A stretch of 64,000 nt of DNA from Pisolithus tinctorius (GCA_024663395.1 JANFAH010000016.1:186001-250000); one strand, 5' to 3'. Counted from the first letter of the stretch, positions 46,122 through 59,374 are shown. Notes: a model not told the origin generated them from the letters alone. Numbers and translations are program-made.

Positions 46122-47894
46122 ATGTCAAAGGAAGCCGACAGGTGGATCCCGTTGGAGAGTAACCCAGAGGTCAGCAGTAGTTCACGTCGATTGTGCGATA
46201 CAACTGCCTAAACCGATCCTCTCACTAACCGTTGAACGACCTGTATACTCGTTTATGATCATCTCAGGTTTTCAACAATGTAAGCAGATCGTCCTGAAGG
46301 TTAACTAATGATCGTTCTAATGGCATTGCATGGGATACGGATCGGTGCTTTCTTTCGTATCATCGCCGTGATTGTCGATTTTTCACCGCCATCCGCTGCC
46401 ACACTGGTTTGGATGATGCTGGACCGGCACTTGGTAGTGGGCGTACGCGGCCGGACTCAACAAGTCTCAAGCACACTTTGAGGATGTGTATGGCCTCGAC
46501 GATGTGGTGAGTCAACTTTCCATACATCATCCGAGTGGGGCTGTATGTCCCTTCCGGGCTCGTGGGTCGTATGTCTTCGCCTCTCGACTCCTTGGAAGCT
46601 GTCTAGGTCAAGGAGAAGAGGGCGCGGGCAGCACCAGCAGCAATTTTCCCATACTCGTGCATAATGCTCGCGATCCATGAATCAGTGACTAACTCCTCCG
46701 CAAACTGCACCGCCTACCGCTACCATCCTCTCTGTGATGCTACTGCTTCCGTCAAACTCGAATACCAAACTCTTAACTCTGATTGTCGGATGTGGAATAG
46801 CTTCTCGCGATGGTAACTCCTGGCGCAAAAGCCGTTTGCCTCTGTTTCCCTTGTACGAGAACCATCGACAACAAGATTAAGGAGGAGGCTAGCGAGATCG
46901 GGAGAACCGTCGATCCAACCGTGTTTTGGATGAAGCAGACGGTACGTCTAGTCCTACTGACCTCGTTTGAGGTCTGCCTCTGTGTTGGTTACCGCCGCCC
47001 ATTCGTTACGGGAACGGCGACCCCAGCAGGCTCGTTTGCGAGGGTTGCTCAGTGATGCTGACTCTGGTGTACCATTTTGATGATACTGCAACTCAGATAC
47101 CGAACGCTTGCGGGACCATGGCGCTGATTCATGCTCTTTCCAATGTCCGTGTTATTCTCTTCGTCGTACGATGTCGGAGCCACTCCTCATCCTCTCCTAT
47201 TTTGCTTAGTCGGATGTGACCTTAATCCCTGAGTCGCCCCTTGCCAAGTTTATAGATGAGTGTAAAGGTGCGACTACCTCACCACCCACCGCTTCTCGTT
47301 CTTCAGCTCGTCCCTTACTGCGTACCGGTGTGATCTTGACATGTGTTCCCTATCTCCGACCGACTTCGAATACGTTATGCCCTACTGATGTATACCGCGT
47401 GTTGATCTTGTCCGTGACTCTATTTTTGCAGATAAAACGCCGCTTGAACGTTCCGCCCTCCTCGCTACGACGCCACTTTTTGCGTCAATTCATTCGTCCG
47501 CAGCGACGGCTGGGCAAACTGATGCATCTACGGCCGATATGGAGACGAACTTACACTTCACTGCGTTTGTGCGCGCCCCGGCCCCAAGTGCTCGTGCACA
47601 TGAGCGGAAGGTGGCAGGTGACGCTGAGTTTGTAGTTGAACCCGGGGAAACAGCAGAGAACGTGGAATGGAGGCTTATAGAGTTGGATGGGAGAAGGGAA
47701 GGTCCAATCGATAGGGGGAAGTGTGATGATTTGCTGAAGGTTGGTTTATCAATTTCTTCTTTTTTGACGCTTCCGTCTCAGATCCATGCCAGGATGCCGC
47801 GAGGTTTGTAAATGCGTTTTACGTCGCGCACACAAATAGTGTGCAGCTCAGTATGGTGGCACTGTGCCCAGGCCCTGATCCTAATAGCCTTTAA
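46122..47894 (+). CDS. YUH1: Ubiquitin carboxyl-terminal hydrolase (UCH, peptidase C12)
   Basis: Start MSKEADRWIPLESNPE, then a 12-nt micro-exon (46268-46279, VFNN), then WAYAAGLNKSQAHFEDVYGL, LLAMVTPGAKAVCLCFPCTR, PTVFWMKQT-IPNACGTMALIHALSN (catalytic Cys after NA), SDVTLIPESPLAKFIDECK, TPLERSALLATTPLFASIHS, METNLHFTAFV (catalytic His), RLIELDGRREGPIDRG (catalytic Asp), and ARFVNAFYVAHTNSVQLSMV at the end. This is the UCHL3/Yuh1 family, which cleaves small adducts from the C-terminus of ubiquitin and related modifiers. All catalytic residues are present; several introns are in phase 0. It converges on the flavin oxidoreductase gene. Confidence 0.92.
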
Positions 47895-48070
47895 TGGCCG
47901 TCTTGGATAGGGATCATCTGTACGGAAATAATGATGTGCCGAGCGTAGCACGATAAACGCATACAACTTTGGTGTACTACAGGCAAATCGATTAAAATAT
48001 TAAGGGTACTCGTGACCTATTACTCGTACAAGCGCACGTCGGAGAATCAGTGCACACAAACAGACTAATA

Positions 48071-49818
48071 TTAGAGACAATGAGTTTCTTCTCCAGTAAA
48101 TGCTGTCTCCGACATCGCAGTAGGCAATTCCTGCTGCAGTTTTGCGATGAACCGCGATACGTTAAATGGGTTACTGAAGTCGGTGATGTCGTATCCATTG
48201 CCTATCTCAGCTATCTGTGACGATGCTGCGGCGATCTAGTAAATTGGGTGATACAGCAATTGAACGAAGTCAGAATGGGTATGCTTGACCTCGGGAAATA
48301 AAAACAGAACGAAGGAAGCAATGGAGACGAAAAGATAACGTACATGATATGTTTGACTGCTAGGGAACTTATTTTCTTTGGCCCGCAGTTTGTCCCCTCG
48401 CAGTATTTCCGTTATAAGAAAGGGTTCCGCCGTAAGCGGGCGTGCTATGCCGATGACTGGGGGGAAAAAAAGATTACAAGTTAACACACTTGCGTCCTCG
48501 ATGTCGAATGTAGAGTCTCGCACATACCATCTGTAGAGTTACGCTGGACTGCATCGACCATGGCAGAAGCACTGCGGAACCCCCCCGTCACGCAGACCTT
48601 AGTCCAAGAGAGGTGCGGACGTAGGCGGTCTGCGAAGTCAATGAAGTACGCTTCTCGCGAGAAATTCTGTAGTGACCAGTACGACATAGAAAACGGATCG
48701 CATCCGACGAGTTAGGCAAAAGGAAAAACCCACATGGGAAATAAGGCGAGACCAACATTACCAGATTTTCCAGCGAGCTGTAGTTCATACGTTCCCCCGC
48801 TAATCTCCACGAGATCAACGCCAGCATATTCAAGCATCTTTGTCAACGTAATGGACTCCTGCTCGGAAACGCCATCGTTGGGATATATAAAATCTTGACA
48901 GTTGAGCTTGACCGAAATCATAAATGACGGATCATCAACGGTGTGCTTGATTTCAGCGATTGTTTCTAGCAGGAGGCGGGCACGGTTAAGCAATGGACCG
49001 CCGTAGTCATCTGTGCGAATGTTAGTTCGGTTGGAGAGGAATTGGTGGAGAAGGTAGCCGTGGGCTGCATGAAGCTGCGTGACACAGGCATCAAGTGAGC
49101 AATCACCAATTCCTGGGACTTTATATAACGGTTGTTCACCTGCACACCGTCGAATCCTGCCTTGAAAAGGACGGATGCAGCATACGCAAAACGTTGCACT
49201 ACATCCCCAATCTCTTCCCTCGTCAGCGGTGTTGGCCGGGCAAATAATACACCCGCCACAGATGGATGCTCAATGTCCGAGGCAGACTCCGGGGATGATT
49301 GGATTGTGATGGGAACCTGTCGGCCAGGGTGATTGAGTTGTCCGAGGACAAGACTCCCGCATGCCTTAGCTGCACGAGCAAGTGCGCGATAGTCCTCAAG
49401 GTAATCAGATAACTCTCTGTCAATGATTGCATTCCCTATAAAAAGTCAGATGCGTATGGGTGATCATCAAAGAAATATATAGATGTGTGGCGCATCTCTG
49501 TACCTGTAGCTTCCAGATGATCCTTCTTTATCTGAATATTGCCAGTAACGATGATACCTGTGCGATGTTTCGTGTCAACATTCCCCTCCCATACTACGCA
49601 AAAGACATGAGAAACAGAAATGCCGCACCTATCTCACCTGTCGCCCAAGTCTCGTAAAGCCTGATTAGTTCTTCCGTAGGTTGACCTCGTTTCCTTGGGT
49701 CGTCAGACGAAAAGGTGGCCAGACGTTCGGACATGGCACTTTTCATTACCCTATTTTTTGCCGTCTTTTTGCTGAACGGAAATGTCACTGGCTGGCCAAG
49801 TACTGCGGTGTCTGCCAT
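48071..49818 (-). CDS. Old-yellow-enzyme-type NADH:flavin oxidoreductase
   Basis: From the ATG at 49818 the protein begins [20 protein letters not shown] and [14 protein letters not shown], then [109 protein letters not shown] and [20 protein letters not shown]. The barrel with [16 protein letters not shown] and the late GGFR/GIARPL phosphate-binding parts identifies an FMN-dependent TIM-barrel ene-reductase. It probably reduces activated double bonds with NAD(P)H; the natural substrate is not shown by sequence. The frame continues upstream to another possible start, but [10 protein letters not shown] is the usual beginning for this group. Confidence 0.9.
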
Positions 49819-51598
49819 CTTTGCACCCGACACTCCCACTAAGGCCCAGGAGTGAGCAGGAAAGGGGTGATTGGGAAAAGTTCGAGTGAGCTGGTCTTGG
49901 ATGTTATACTGCTGTTGGTGTGCCTGGTAAGCTTGGGTTCTTTGGTCATGAGCGTGTGACCATACGCGATGCGTTGCATCTTCGTAATGACCCTCTGCAG
50001 GGAACGCTCCCTGGAACCTATGAACGTACGCGGGGAATTGATTCATTTAGTGAATGGGTCGGAATCAATAAACTGCTAAGCAACATGACGAGGGAAGTGT
50101 GTTAATAGATCGCAGATGGCAGATTAATGCCAAAACGGATTTACACTGGGAAAGGTGTGACTGTGTGTCTAGCAGATCTTTGAAGAGATAGAAACGAGGC
50201 GTTTCAATTGGCCCGCTAAGCAACAGTTCAATGTCAATGTTCGAGCCACTCACATTGGAAAATTAGGGCAGTTAATGAATACAACGAACGGGGTGAAAAC
50301 TGCTGTCAAATTGTTCAGTGGCCACATTCAAAAGACTGACCTAGCCTGCCTTTCGATACGGATACGTCGAACAATCCACTCAAGACTACCTTTATTCAGG
50401 TGGGCTGCAGCTGCACACACTGGGCAACTGTGACGACCCGCTATCCAAGAAACCGTGAGTCGAGACAAATCGGTGGTGATGAGGTTACACACGGCATGTG
50501 GCGTTGGAAACACCGGACGATAACATGGACCGATCGCATCCGCATCAATGGCAATATGTAATTAAATGCCAACTCGAAGAACGGCTCAGTACTTCATGCG
50601 ACAACACGCAGCAATAGATTTAAAGACGTTCCCACAGCATTTTAGTATTCTATCATAGAGTTTGCGTCTAATCAGTGGTCTGACAATAGAATGGAGTACG
50701 AAACGCACGTCGTCGTCAGGGGGGAAGGGCAGAAATGGGAGCTGACGGCTAAGCCCTGAGCGTTAGCCGACTTTGGAAGGTGAGTCGGAGGAAAAATGTC
50801 TCCGACTGCCAAGAGCCGATCCAGGGCGAGGCCTCGGGTTACTGAGAAGCACACCAGTAATGGACACAGCCAGATTGAGATGACTTCACTGCTTTCTGTC
50901 GTGTCAACCGTCGTAATTTCCCAAGTCAGTGCTGCATTATTTCACTTGACCATCAATTTGCAGCCCAACTTGAATACAGATTTACGCCAGGGCTCGCCTG
51001 GCGCCCGGAGGTGTACCAGGAGGATGACAGAGCCAGCGTCAGCGCTTCAGACTTTCACGATCTGTGAAGCAAATTTGGCATTCACCCAGACTGTTGGCAG
51101 TACGATAGCCTATCCAATGGTCGTGTTTGTCTCCTTCCAAAAGAGTGACCACAATAATTGGCAGAGGACTTACTATCAGCCTCGATACTGCGAAAACTTT
51201 CAAACCACCCGACTCGCCGTCATACTTCTGCTAATATATGACGCTAGGGTTGGAGAACTACGTAAGTTGTAACACGGCCGTGACCCAGTTGTGACAGGTC
51301 GGTGAACGTTGCTAAAGTCCAGGCTTCACACAAAAACTGTTGAAAATTGCCCTTACAAACGAACGAACAGAACAGGAGACACTACATGCACGCCTTCAAA
51401 AATTGATAAACTATCGAAAGCAACAGTGGCTGCCGGAGCCGACTTGTGGGAAGAGGCAAGCGAAGAGATTCCAATTCAGTTATCCAATGGTGCACTTTTT
51501 TTTTCGTCATCAGACATCTCACTTTTTGAAGCTCCGGTTGGCTCCGACCACTGAAACAGATCACACTCTCACAACCATGCCGATCTCGAGGGTTTTCT
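49819..51598. other. Gene-poor sequence, left part
   Basis: Apart from the promoter of the flavin oxidoreductase, no gene is supported. The longest plus-strand frame (50796-51272) has no domain, signal or codon pattern that would mark a gene. Confidence 0.4.
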
Positions 51599-52030
51599 AT
51601 GGTGAGTCCGAACGCGAGTATCTACAGTACCATGTGTACTATGGCCTTTTCTACTGTACGTGGCGGGCACAATGTAGTCAAAGTCGAAGATATCGAAGGT
51701 CCTCTGACTGTTGGTATGAAAATGTTACCTTTGCAGGTTTGCAATGGGCCGGTGGGGAGAATTCCTGTACAGGCCGAGGACAAAATATTCCGAACAATCT
51801 ACCACCTTCAAGACGCTGGGTTCCTTACTATGTTTACCTTTAGTGGATGAAATTGAATCGATGATTACCCAAGGTAGGTATTCTGTTTACTGTACGATGA
51901 CTTTGAACTCGCGTAGTGGCAGGGTGGAACGCTCGATATCCTCTCAGCGCCCCGACTGTTAAGTCTTAAAGGATTAGAACCACCGGAAGATCCTATATTT
52001 TTCGACTCCGCCGAAGAGGTGATCGATTCT
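51599..52030 (+). pseudogene. Probable GNL3-like GTPase fragment
   Basis: A plus-strand frame reads NVVKVEDIEGPLTVG, closely like NVVKVEDIEDPIAVG in the GNL3-like gene at 56533-58482. It continues with RTIYHL near the position where that gene has RKIYNL, and a downstream piece starts GGTLDILSAPRLL where GNL3 proteins have KGGTPDI. The GTPase core motifs are absent and the frame is interrupted. It looks like a diverged remnant of a second copy; the match is short, so this is tentative. Confidence 0.4.
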
Positions 52031-54289
52031 TGATTTCCAAGGTATACGTTGATTATCACCTAGACATGTTATCTAACTTCTGGGCGGGCTGCCGTGAGAA
52101 TGACGAGTCGCACAATGGACTTGAATGAACGAAGAAGCAGGGAATTTGAAATTGATTGTTCTTTTACAAAGTATCACGAACCTTACCGATACCGGTTGTT
52201 CACCTTACAGTAAACCTTGTCTCGGAGAGTGCCTCGACTCAAATGCCACCGATATCTTCCCAATGTTTTCGTTGATCTAGTCCCTAGTCTTGGGGACAAT
52301 TGCAGTGAAAATGCACATACACGCAGACACACCCTGTCCGACTGCACACACTACTTCTTTACGCACCTCATAACTGTGCCACGCCCTAACACTATGAAGT
52401 TGTGCATGCGCCAAGCATCCACTTTTCTGGCTCTGTATCCTTAGCTGTCTACTTTATACATGAGCGTCGTACTAGCACTTGAAGTCATGGTTATATGTAG
52501 ACTTGCATAGACTTACCAAAGCACAGGAAAGGCATACGCTACACCCCCGTCGACATGAACCCCTGATTCGATCTGTTGTAGTATGGCGCCGTTAGGGGTG
52601 CCGTGTGATAGCTATCTGGGCGTACATGGCACAGATTCCAAAGATTATTGACTTCAGCCGTAACGCAATTCAAAACAAATAGCGCACCTCCGATTGCGTA
52701 TTATCTGCCTACCATACTTCCGGTCCTGCTTTGATAGTCAAGAACAAGTGCATTTTCATTTCAACTTCGGTATAGAGCTCCGGATGTAGCGTAAAGTTTG
52801 CCTGTTCATCGAGGCAGGATTCTGCGTCCACTTGTAAGTATATCCTGATAATATGGCCTAGCTGTGTTAGGCCTGGAATGGCTTAAACATTTGGGTAGCA
52901 GGCGCAAAGTGGGTCCTTAGCTTTCCCGAGGGGAAAGCATCGTTACGAATGGAAAGGAAGGCCCGGAATGATCCGTCCTATCTTCTTACGGAAGATCAAT
53001 CTGACACAGCGCATAGGATATAATGTATGGCATGCTACGGCGGCCGACTTTCGTTGGTTGCGGATGTGATAGCTCTGAGATAAGCGGAAGCATATACTGA
53101 CTAGAAACCGCGAAGAACATGTTCTTATCGCGGCAGTCGCATCTGAAGCTGGATTAGGTTCCAAAATTTAAATATGAGCCCTCGGTGATAGACGTGCATG
53201 ATGTGAAAGATAAACTCGTTCCGGAGACCCTCGAAGAAGACGTTTTGACCGAGGTGGTCGACGCTCGCGCAGGCCGCATCAGAGACACAAGGTTTCTTAA
53301 CTTCCGCAGAAACGGATTTATGGTCCGCAAGACAGATACCAGGCAAATCCTCCCGAAAGCTTCTGAATCGAGAAGGTCGGATAACAAGTGGCTCTGTCAT
53401 AGCATGCTTCATGACCATGCCCTTTAGTTGTTGAAAAAATAAGAAAATGACGTAAGTACTGCTTGTGCTTAAACTTGCTAGATGTAACTCCAAACCGCGT
53501 TGGACGTCTAGTAGATCACATTCAGACATAACAGAACGAGAAGCTGAAAACCAACCGCCTCCTAGGGATATCCTTATCTTTTTGTTCGGCAGTAGAAGAA
53601 GTTTACAAGAGTTTGCCGCCGCTGGGTTCTTCATTACGCCAAGACCATTTTGAGGCTGCGAATAATTCCAAGCGGGAGCACCCTGTTGTCAATATGGTCC
53701 TTTGCGAGTGCTTTAGCCCTCTAATCACCTGTTGAACTCGGAGGAGGGGTTACGTTGAGGCCAGAACGACGGTAAGTTTGCAACGTCTATGAAGTATATC
53801 TACAGAGTGCTGCGAATTTCGAAACTCTAACACCTACTTGCACGATAACCACAATTTATTGACCAGCACCTGCCATAACACGCAATACGGGATAGATATT
53901 GTCTAGCGTAAAATGTGTCAATGGGAAGGGAGACACGTCTCTTTACGTTTGCCTGCAGGCCAGTTTGAATTGCCTTGTCGCCGTCTACCATCTCGCTTGT
54001 ACGTCCGAGGAGGTTTTCACTGCAGGAACTCCTGACTCATCTAAACTCGTGGATAGACTAGTACATGTGTTCTCGAACGTAAAGATGCATCTTTCTATTA
54101 ATATTCGCGTCCGCTACGAGGGCGAACCTTGGTTCTGGTAATGGTAGGAGTTTATCGCTCTCACAGAATTTTCCAGGGATGGGCTGATGCTAGGCCCTCC
54201 AGCCAGAGCATTGAAATACGAGCGACTTGAGAGGGTTTCACCAGGAAAACAGCCTCTTTTACCTCCCCACAAGCACGCCTTCAGTTACT
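52031..54289. other. Gene-poor sequence, right part
   Basis: About 2.3 kb with no recognised gene. The largest open stretches overlap on opposite strands at 53125-53634 (minus, 169 codons) and 53185-53427 (plus, starting MIDVHDVKDKLVPETLEEDV). Neither matches a family I know. The rest is short interrupted frames. Confidence 0.4.
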
Positions 54290-55916
54290 ATGGTGTCCTC
54301 CACCGTAAAAATTTACCTCATTGCGGTCCATACTTCAATAGCAGGTATGCTATGGGGACTAGACACAGGTAAACATTTCTCGAAGATAGCAGTATTGTCC
54401 TCAGTCATGCGCCATGTCAGGTTCAATTGGTGCTATCACTCAGATGGCGCAATTTGACGAGTCTATCGGTCGCCTCCCAACAGGAACGCTGGGCATATAC
54501 GTTTCTTGCATCCTGCTCTCTGCATCGATATCATCCCTGTGCAGTGGTTACGTCGCTGATCTCCTATCTCGCAAGTATGCCATCATGACCGGCGGGCTCA
54601 TTTTTGCAATTGGGGCTATCCTATCGGCCTCTGCGACTACCTACCCCATGCTGCTCTGTGCCCGCTTGATTACCGGAGTCGGCCAAGGCCAGAGCATATC
54701 CGTAGTTACCATATATCTCTGTGAATTGGCGCCCCACAGGATTCGCGGCACTGTAGCCACTATGTTACAGATGCTCATCACTGTGGGGATCGCCGCCGGG
54801 TTCTTCATCGCGTATGGTTCGTCACGACTTCACGGCAGCCTTGCTTGGCGTACTCCTTTTATCGTCGAAGCGGCTCATGGGATCATTCTTGCATCCGGGA
54901 TGCTCTTCGTACCATACTCACCGCGATGGCTGGTGCAACGGGGTCGCTTCGACGAAGCAAAGTCTGCGCTTCAAAAATATAGGGACTCAGAGGATGTCGA
55001 GGATGAACTCCTGAGCATCAGGGGAAGCCTTGAAGACCGAAGCACGCCGCAAGCATCGTTCAGTGAGGTTTTCGCGAAGAGGTATATCAGACGGAGCGCC
55101 CTTGGTATCTTTATCATGGCTTTCATGATGTTGTCTGGGGTAAAAATTATTCCTCTAGTGTTTGCGCTCGCTCATTTCCACCGCAGGTTGATACTGTACT
55201 GTATTATGCGCCAATTCTGTTCGCTCAAGCAGGTTTCCCATCTCAACGCGCATCCTTCCTCGCGTCCGGCGTATCTGGTATTGTCAACTTACTGTGTACC
55301 ATCCCGGCCCAATTATGGGTGGACAAATGGGGTCGTAAAATTCCCCTCATCGGTGGAGGTATGGCAATGTCTGTTTGTTACCTGGGCATCGGCACCCTCT
55401 ACGCGATTTATGGTGAAAAAGTCAACGGTGAGATTCGTATCAACGGGAAAGCTCCGCAATGGGCCGTTATCGCCTTAATCTACATATTCATCGGCAACTT
55501 CGCCTGGTCGTGGGCTGTGGTCAGTGTCCTTTCCTCAGTGACAGACTTCTTTTTCAACGCAGAAAGCAGGTCATCAAAATATACGCCTGTGAGATTATGC
55601 CGACGCGTCTTCGTGCGAAAGCCTGCGCTATCCAGCAGGTGGGTTGGACGTTCATGGATATAGGCCCAGGCTAACCAATGCGGACATCCAGCTTGCGAAT
55701 TGGATGGTGAACTTCACCGTCACCCTTACTGCTCCTATGTTCCTCCGTGCCTCCCCCAGTGGTCCATATTTCTTGTTTTGTTCTGCGACATTTTTTACAA
55801 GTGTTGTCTGTTACCTATTCATGCCCGAAACGAAGGAGAAAAGCCTAGAAGAAATCGAGGAGTTGTTCGAAAAGAAAACGGGATCTTCTGAATCACAGCT
55901 CAACACCAAATTGTAG
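54290..55916 (+). CDS. MFS sugar-type transporter
   Basis: First exon from ATG 54290 (MVSSTVKIYLIAVHTSIAGM, LWGLDTG) is spliced to GSIGAITQMAQFDESIGRLP. Helix motifs follow: SGYVADLLSRKYAIMTGGLI, CARLITGVGQGQSISVVTIY with ELAPHRIRGT, the central YSPRWLVQRGRFDEAKSALQ, then VDTVLYYAPILFAQAGF, PAQLWVDKWGRKIPLIGGG, a C-terminal AKACAIQQ-LANWMVNFTVTL and PETKEKSLEEIEELFEKK. The RWLV-RGR, D-GRR/K-type loops and the PETK-SLEEIE ending are the sugar porter (MFS_1/Sugar_tr) signatures. About twelve membrane helices are expected in the plasma membrane. The sixth-helix to seventh-helix and last introns are short (50-60 bp). Substrate cannot be told from sequence. Confidence 0.9.
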
Positions 55917-56532
55917 TGTAGCACTTTTTGTTTCCTCAGACACCAAGTATTGACTTAACTGGATGGTTATACCTTTGTGTAGGTTTGCTATAGATATTGG
56001 TTAGGAAGGGATGGGTACTGTTACTAGCTATGTGGCAATCGCACGTCCGAAACAACGTCGAACAGTGATTACTGTCCATAGTATTACGGCTCTCACCGAC
56101 GCTTTGCATAGACAGGATTTGTAGAAGGGGCCAATGTAACATTCTGGTTCTCACCTGAACATCTTAGGGCATCTAGCATTGAACTAGAGGTCCAAGTGGG
56201 GCTGCGGACTGAGGTCATTATCATGCGTTCTTACCTTCCCGGTGACCCAGTGAGTCCTGGGCTTAGAGTAGTAATATCAAAGCTCCGACCTCCCAAGTAC
56301 ATGCCTGCGGCTGTTGCCATAGCGTGTCACTAATCGAAACGTACAACCTAACATGGGGACACGTCGGTCTCGGCAGCTGACCAGTCATCACTTTGTGTTC
56401 AGCCACTCTCCTGCAAAATGGTACACTGCGAAATTTACTTTTCGGTGCAATGGTCAGACGAAGTGGAAGTTGTGTTGATCCTAACCAAAATAAAACCGCG
56501 GACAGTGCATGGAAGTATACACCCTGCGCACG
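55917..56532. other. Intergenic between convergent genes
   Basis: About 600 bp between the stops of the MFS gene and the GNL3-like gene. It should contain both 3' untranslated regions. No gene or repeat is seen. Confidence 0.45.
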
Positions 56533-58482
56533 TTACGTTTCCACGCCAGCAATAAATGTGTCGCCCAGACCATCAACTTCCATACCCGACTCTTGTGCAT
56601 TCCGGGACCTAGCCGCTGCTCTTCTAGCCCGCTTTGCGTCTCTTTTCAACGTCTTCCTGCTTAGTGGATGACTGCGCCCGGCAGCCTCTTCGTATGCAGA
56701 AAGGTCTTTGGCTCGTCTAAACCGCTTTGGTAGACGTGTTGTGGCTACGGAAAACGCCTGAGTTTGAGCTTGTGAAAGTCGTTCGCTTGCTGGAGAGGGA
56801 GAATGCCTCCTCTTCTGAGGTACATGGGCAGCCTCCTCAACCACCATTTCAGACCCTTCAGAGTATCCAGGGGCCATCGAAGCCTCCTCCATGTTCACCT
56901 CTCCCGCATTTGGTTGGTTATCGAAGGCGCCTGCATCCGCAGCCTCAAAAAGGCCTTCTAACTCGAATGGCTTGGAGAATCCTGTCACGATTTTTACCAG
57001 CCCAACGTTCTCAGCTCCGGGAGCTATAACTCCATCTCCAGCGCTTGGAATCGTTGAGGGCACAGATGATGGGTGAACGTTCGGCGGAATGGAGAAGTAT
57101 GGAATTTTCTGGTGATTCCAATCCATTAGGACCTGTCGAGCTGCTCCTAGGATATCAGGCGTTCCACCCTAGTCATATGTAAATATCGGCGTAGCCGTGC
57201 AGTAGATTGGAACACCTACCTTGAGTAACCGTCCACTGCTCAAGGCATGCATGGTGAGGAATTCCAGCGTGGATGAAAACTGTGGAAGGTTATAGATTTT
57301 CCGTAATACTTCATGTTCAGTACGTGCAAGGATTTCCTCCACTGTAGCCACGCCAAGTCGGCCCATGAGAAACTTACGATAGTAATGGTCACCTACCGAC
57401 AGCAATGGGATCTTCGATATCTTCGACCTTGACCACATTACGGAGCAATACGCTACCCTTCTGTCGCTGGCTTGAACCGCCCTCGTGGTCATCTTCGTCA
57501 AATATGACACCAGGTGAATCAATGATCTTGATCCCACGTTCGAGCTGCACAGTTTGAAGCTCCTTCGTGTGACCAGCCTGCGCCGAAACTGCACAGACCT
57601 GACAAGGCAGAGTCGCCACTCAAAAGGAATGGTACAGTTTATGCACAAATAACTGACTTTGGATCGTTTAAGCGAGTTTATAAGGCTGCTTTTACCGACG
57701 TTGGGGAACCCAACGACACCAACTGTGGCACTCTGTGCCGCCGGTTTGTAAGACTTGAGGAGTCGTAGAAGAGCCGGGGCAGTAGCAGAGGACAAGTTAG
57801 ACCTCTGATTAGATGAGGCAGAGCGGAACGGAAGGGTGGGAGTCGAGTGCCGCAGATATCGCAACCACTGTTGGGCATTTTCCCGAGGGACGAGATCTAT
57901 CCAATAATCGAATCAGGCGCAGAGACTCCCAGTTGTCAGATTTTACCTATTTTGTTCAGCACAAAAACAAGTTTTTTGCCTTCATTTTCGCGTCTTCTAA
58001 CCTCTTCCTCCACAAGCTGACTCCGGCAGCCTTCTGGATCGCGGGCATCAAGGACGAGGATAATAATGTCGCTTTCGTCCACCACCTTGTGGAGTGCGCG
58101 CACATAATGTCTCCTAATTTGCTCCTTGGTCTTTTGCGACGGTGCGGAGCCGGAAGGTTGGTTGCCTGAGTCCTGTGCGACCTCAGAGGCAAGCTTTGCT
58201 AGCGAAGTTAGCGTTGGTTCAGAAGCCATCACAGCGTCCGGATCAAGACGAATTGGAGGCGACGTCTTCGGGGAGGGAATGAGCAGTCTGCCCATTTACA
58301 TATTTCAGTATACAATACCTTGTGCTTTTCCGCATTTCGAAGTTTGAGGTCAGGAAGTTTTGGAATACCAGGCTCCTTCTTTAGCTCTACATTGCACGTG
58401 AAACTGTTTTGCTCTGGACCAGTGTGCAGAGGCAAGGCTTACTGCTTCGATGTGGTACAGCTGCTTTATGCGATTCTGGCAT
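56533..58482 (-). CDS. GNL3: GNL3/Grn1-like nucleolar GTPase
   Basis: Circularly permuted GTPase. After KKEPGIPKLPDLKLRNAEK and a coiled segment, the frame gives HYVRALHKVVDESDIIILVL with DARDPEGCRS, then the G4 motif VLNKI(D), LVPRENAQQWLRYLRH-like sequence, the P-loop GVVGFPNVGKSSLINSLKRS, the G3 motif IIDSPGVIF, NVVKVEDIEDPIAVG and LEFLTMHALSSGRLLKGG, followed by an acidic and basic tail ending GLGDTFIAGVET. G4-G5-G1-G2-G3 order and the EPGIP motif are typical of nucleostemin/Grn1, required for 60S ribosome assembly and export. The highly basic N-terminal nucleolar segment of the family is short or missing in this model (ATG near 58482), so an upstream exon may have been missed. Confidence 0.87.
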
Positions 58483-59374
58483 GCGGTTTAACTAGCGTCC
58501 CTTGCATTAACAGAGGCTTACTTTTCCTACCCATCCTTGAACATTCGATGTGTGATGCTTACAGATTGAAAGGTGTGTTACAACATCTGATCGTGGAAAA
58601 GAAAACGCTTTTACGTATTTGCATTTGATAGTAACACCGTGATGCGACATACGCATACGCCCGGGCCAAGTACTGTACAATCGGTCAAAGATGCGGAGTC
58701 CGTTGTACTTGTTAAAGACCTATTCTCGCAGTGGGCCTACCAGGCAACTCATTGCCCAGGTGGTGATTGGGTTGAGCGCTCACAGGCTTCGCATGGGAGG
58801 CTCAATGTTTCTGAGCTTCCAAGCATCGTGGATACTCGATTCCCAAGCTTCAATTGAGTCGAAGCTATTCCTGCGAGTGTCTGCAGTGGCCTCATGTACA
58901 TGTATTCGACGCAGAAAGAAGGACACGGGCTCCCATTGACTACCCAACGAGTTTGCCAGTCCCCTCATGCGTATATTTTGCAACCAAAAGATGCTAAGAA
59001 TGCGTTCGGATCGATGCATGTGCATGTCGAGAGAATATGGCAGTCGGTCAAACCTGGTGCCGTTGACTGTGCTTGAAACTTGGGTAGTACCTACCTCGGA
59101 CCTCAAGATTTCCATGCGGGAATTGAGCATACCGGGGGAACAAGCAAAGCAGGTACTAGACAGATTCAGAGAACCCACTGGCAGCTTGGCCCCTTCTCTG
59201 GCGCTCCACGGGCAACTTGGTGTCGATATCCCTTGCGTACGTTAGGATATTCAGGTGCAACCTTTACCCTCTGTACGTCGGAAGTAGCATTCACGCATTT
59301 GTCGAAGCACTATAGAGAACAAGTACATAAGACAAGGCTCTTGGACAAGACTACCTTGAAAGCGCCTCCGTACA
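58483..59374. other. Intergenic upstream of the GTPase gene
   Basis: About 900 bp, possibly including the true first exon of the GTPase gene (a MGRK start with a GTAAGC donor is visible near 58530-58545). A minus-strand frame at 58780-59178 (132 codons) shows no family signature and is probably not a gene. Confidence 0.35.

Noticed and set aside
50796..51272. 158-codon plus-strand frame
   Set aside because: No recognisable domain or signal and no neighbouring exon; composition looks random.
53125..53634. Overlapping open frames on both strands as a possible gene
   Set aside because: No motif, no start context or splice pattern favours either strand; length alone is within chance for this base composition.
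58780..59178. 132-codon minus-strand frame between the GTPase and the kinase
   Set aside because: No homology recognised and a plus-strand frame of similar quality overlaps it.
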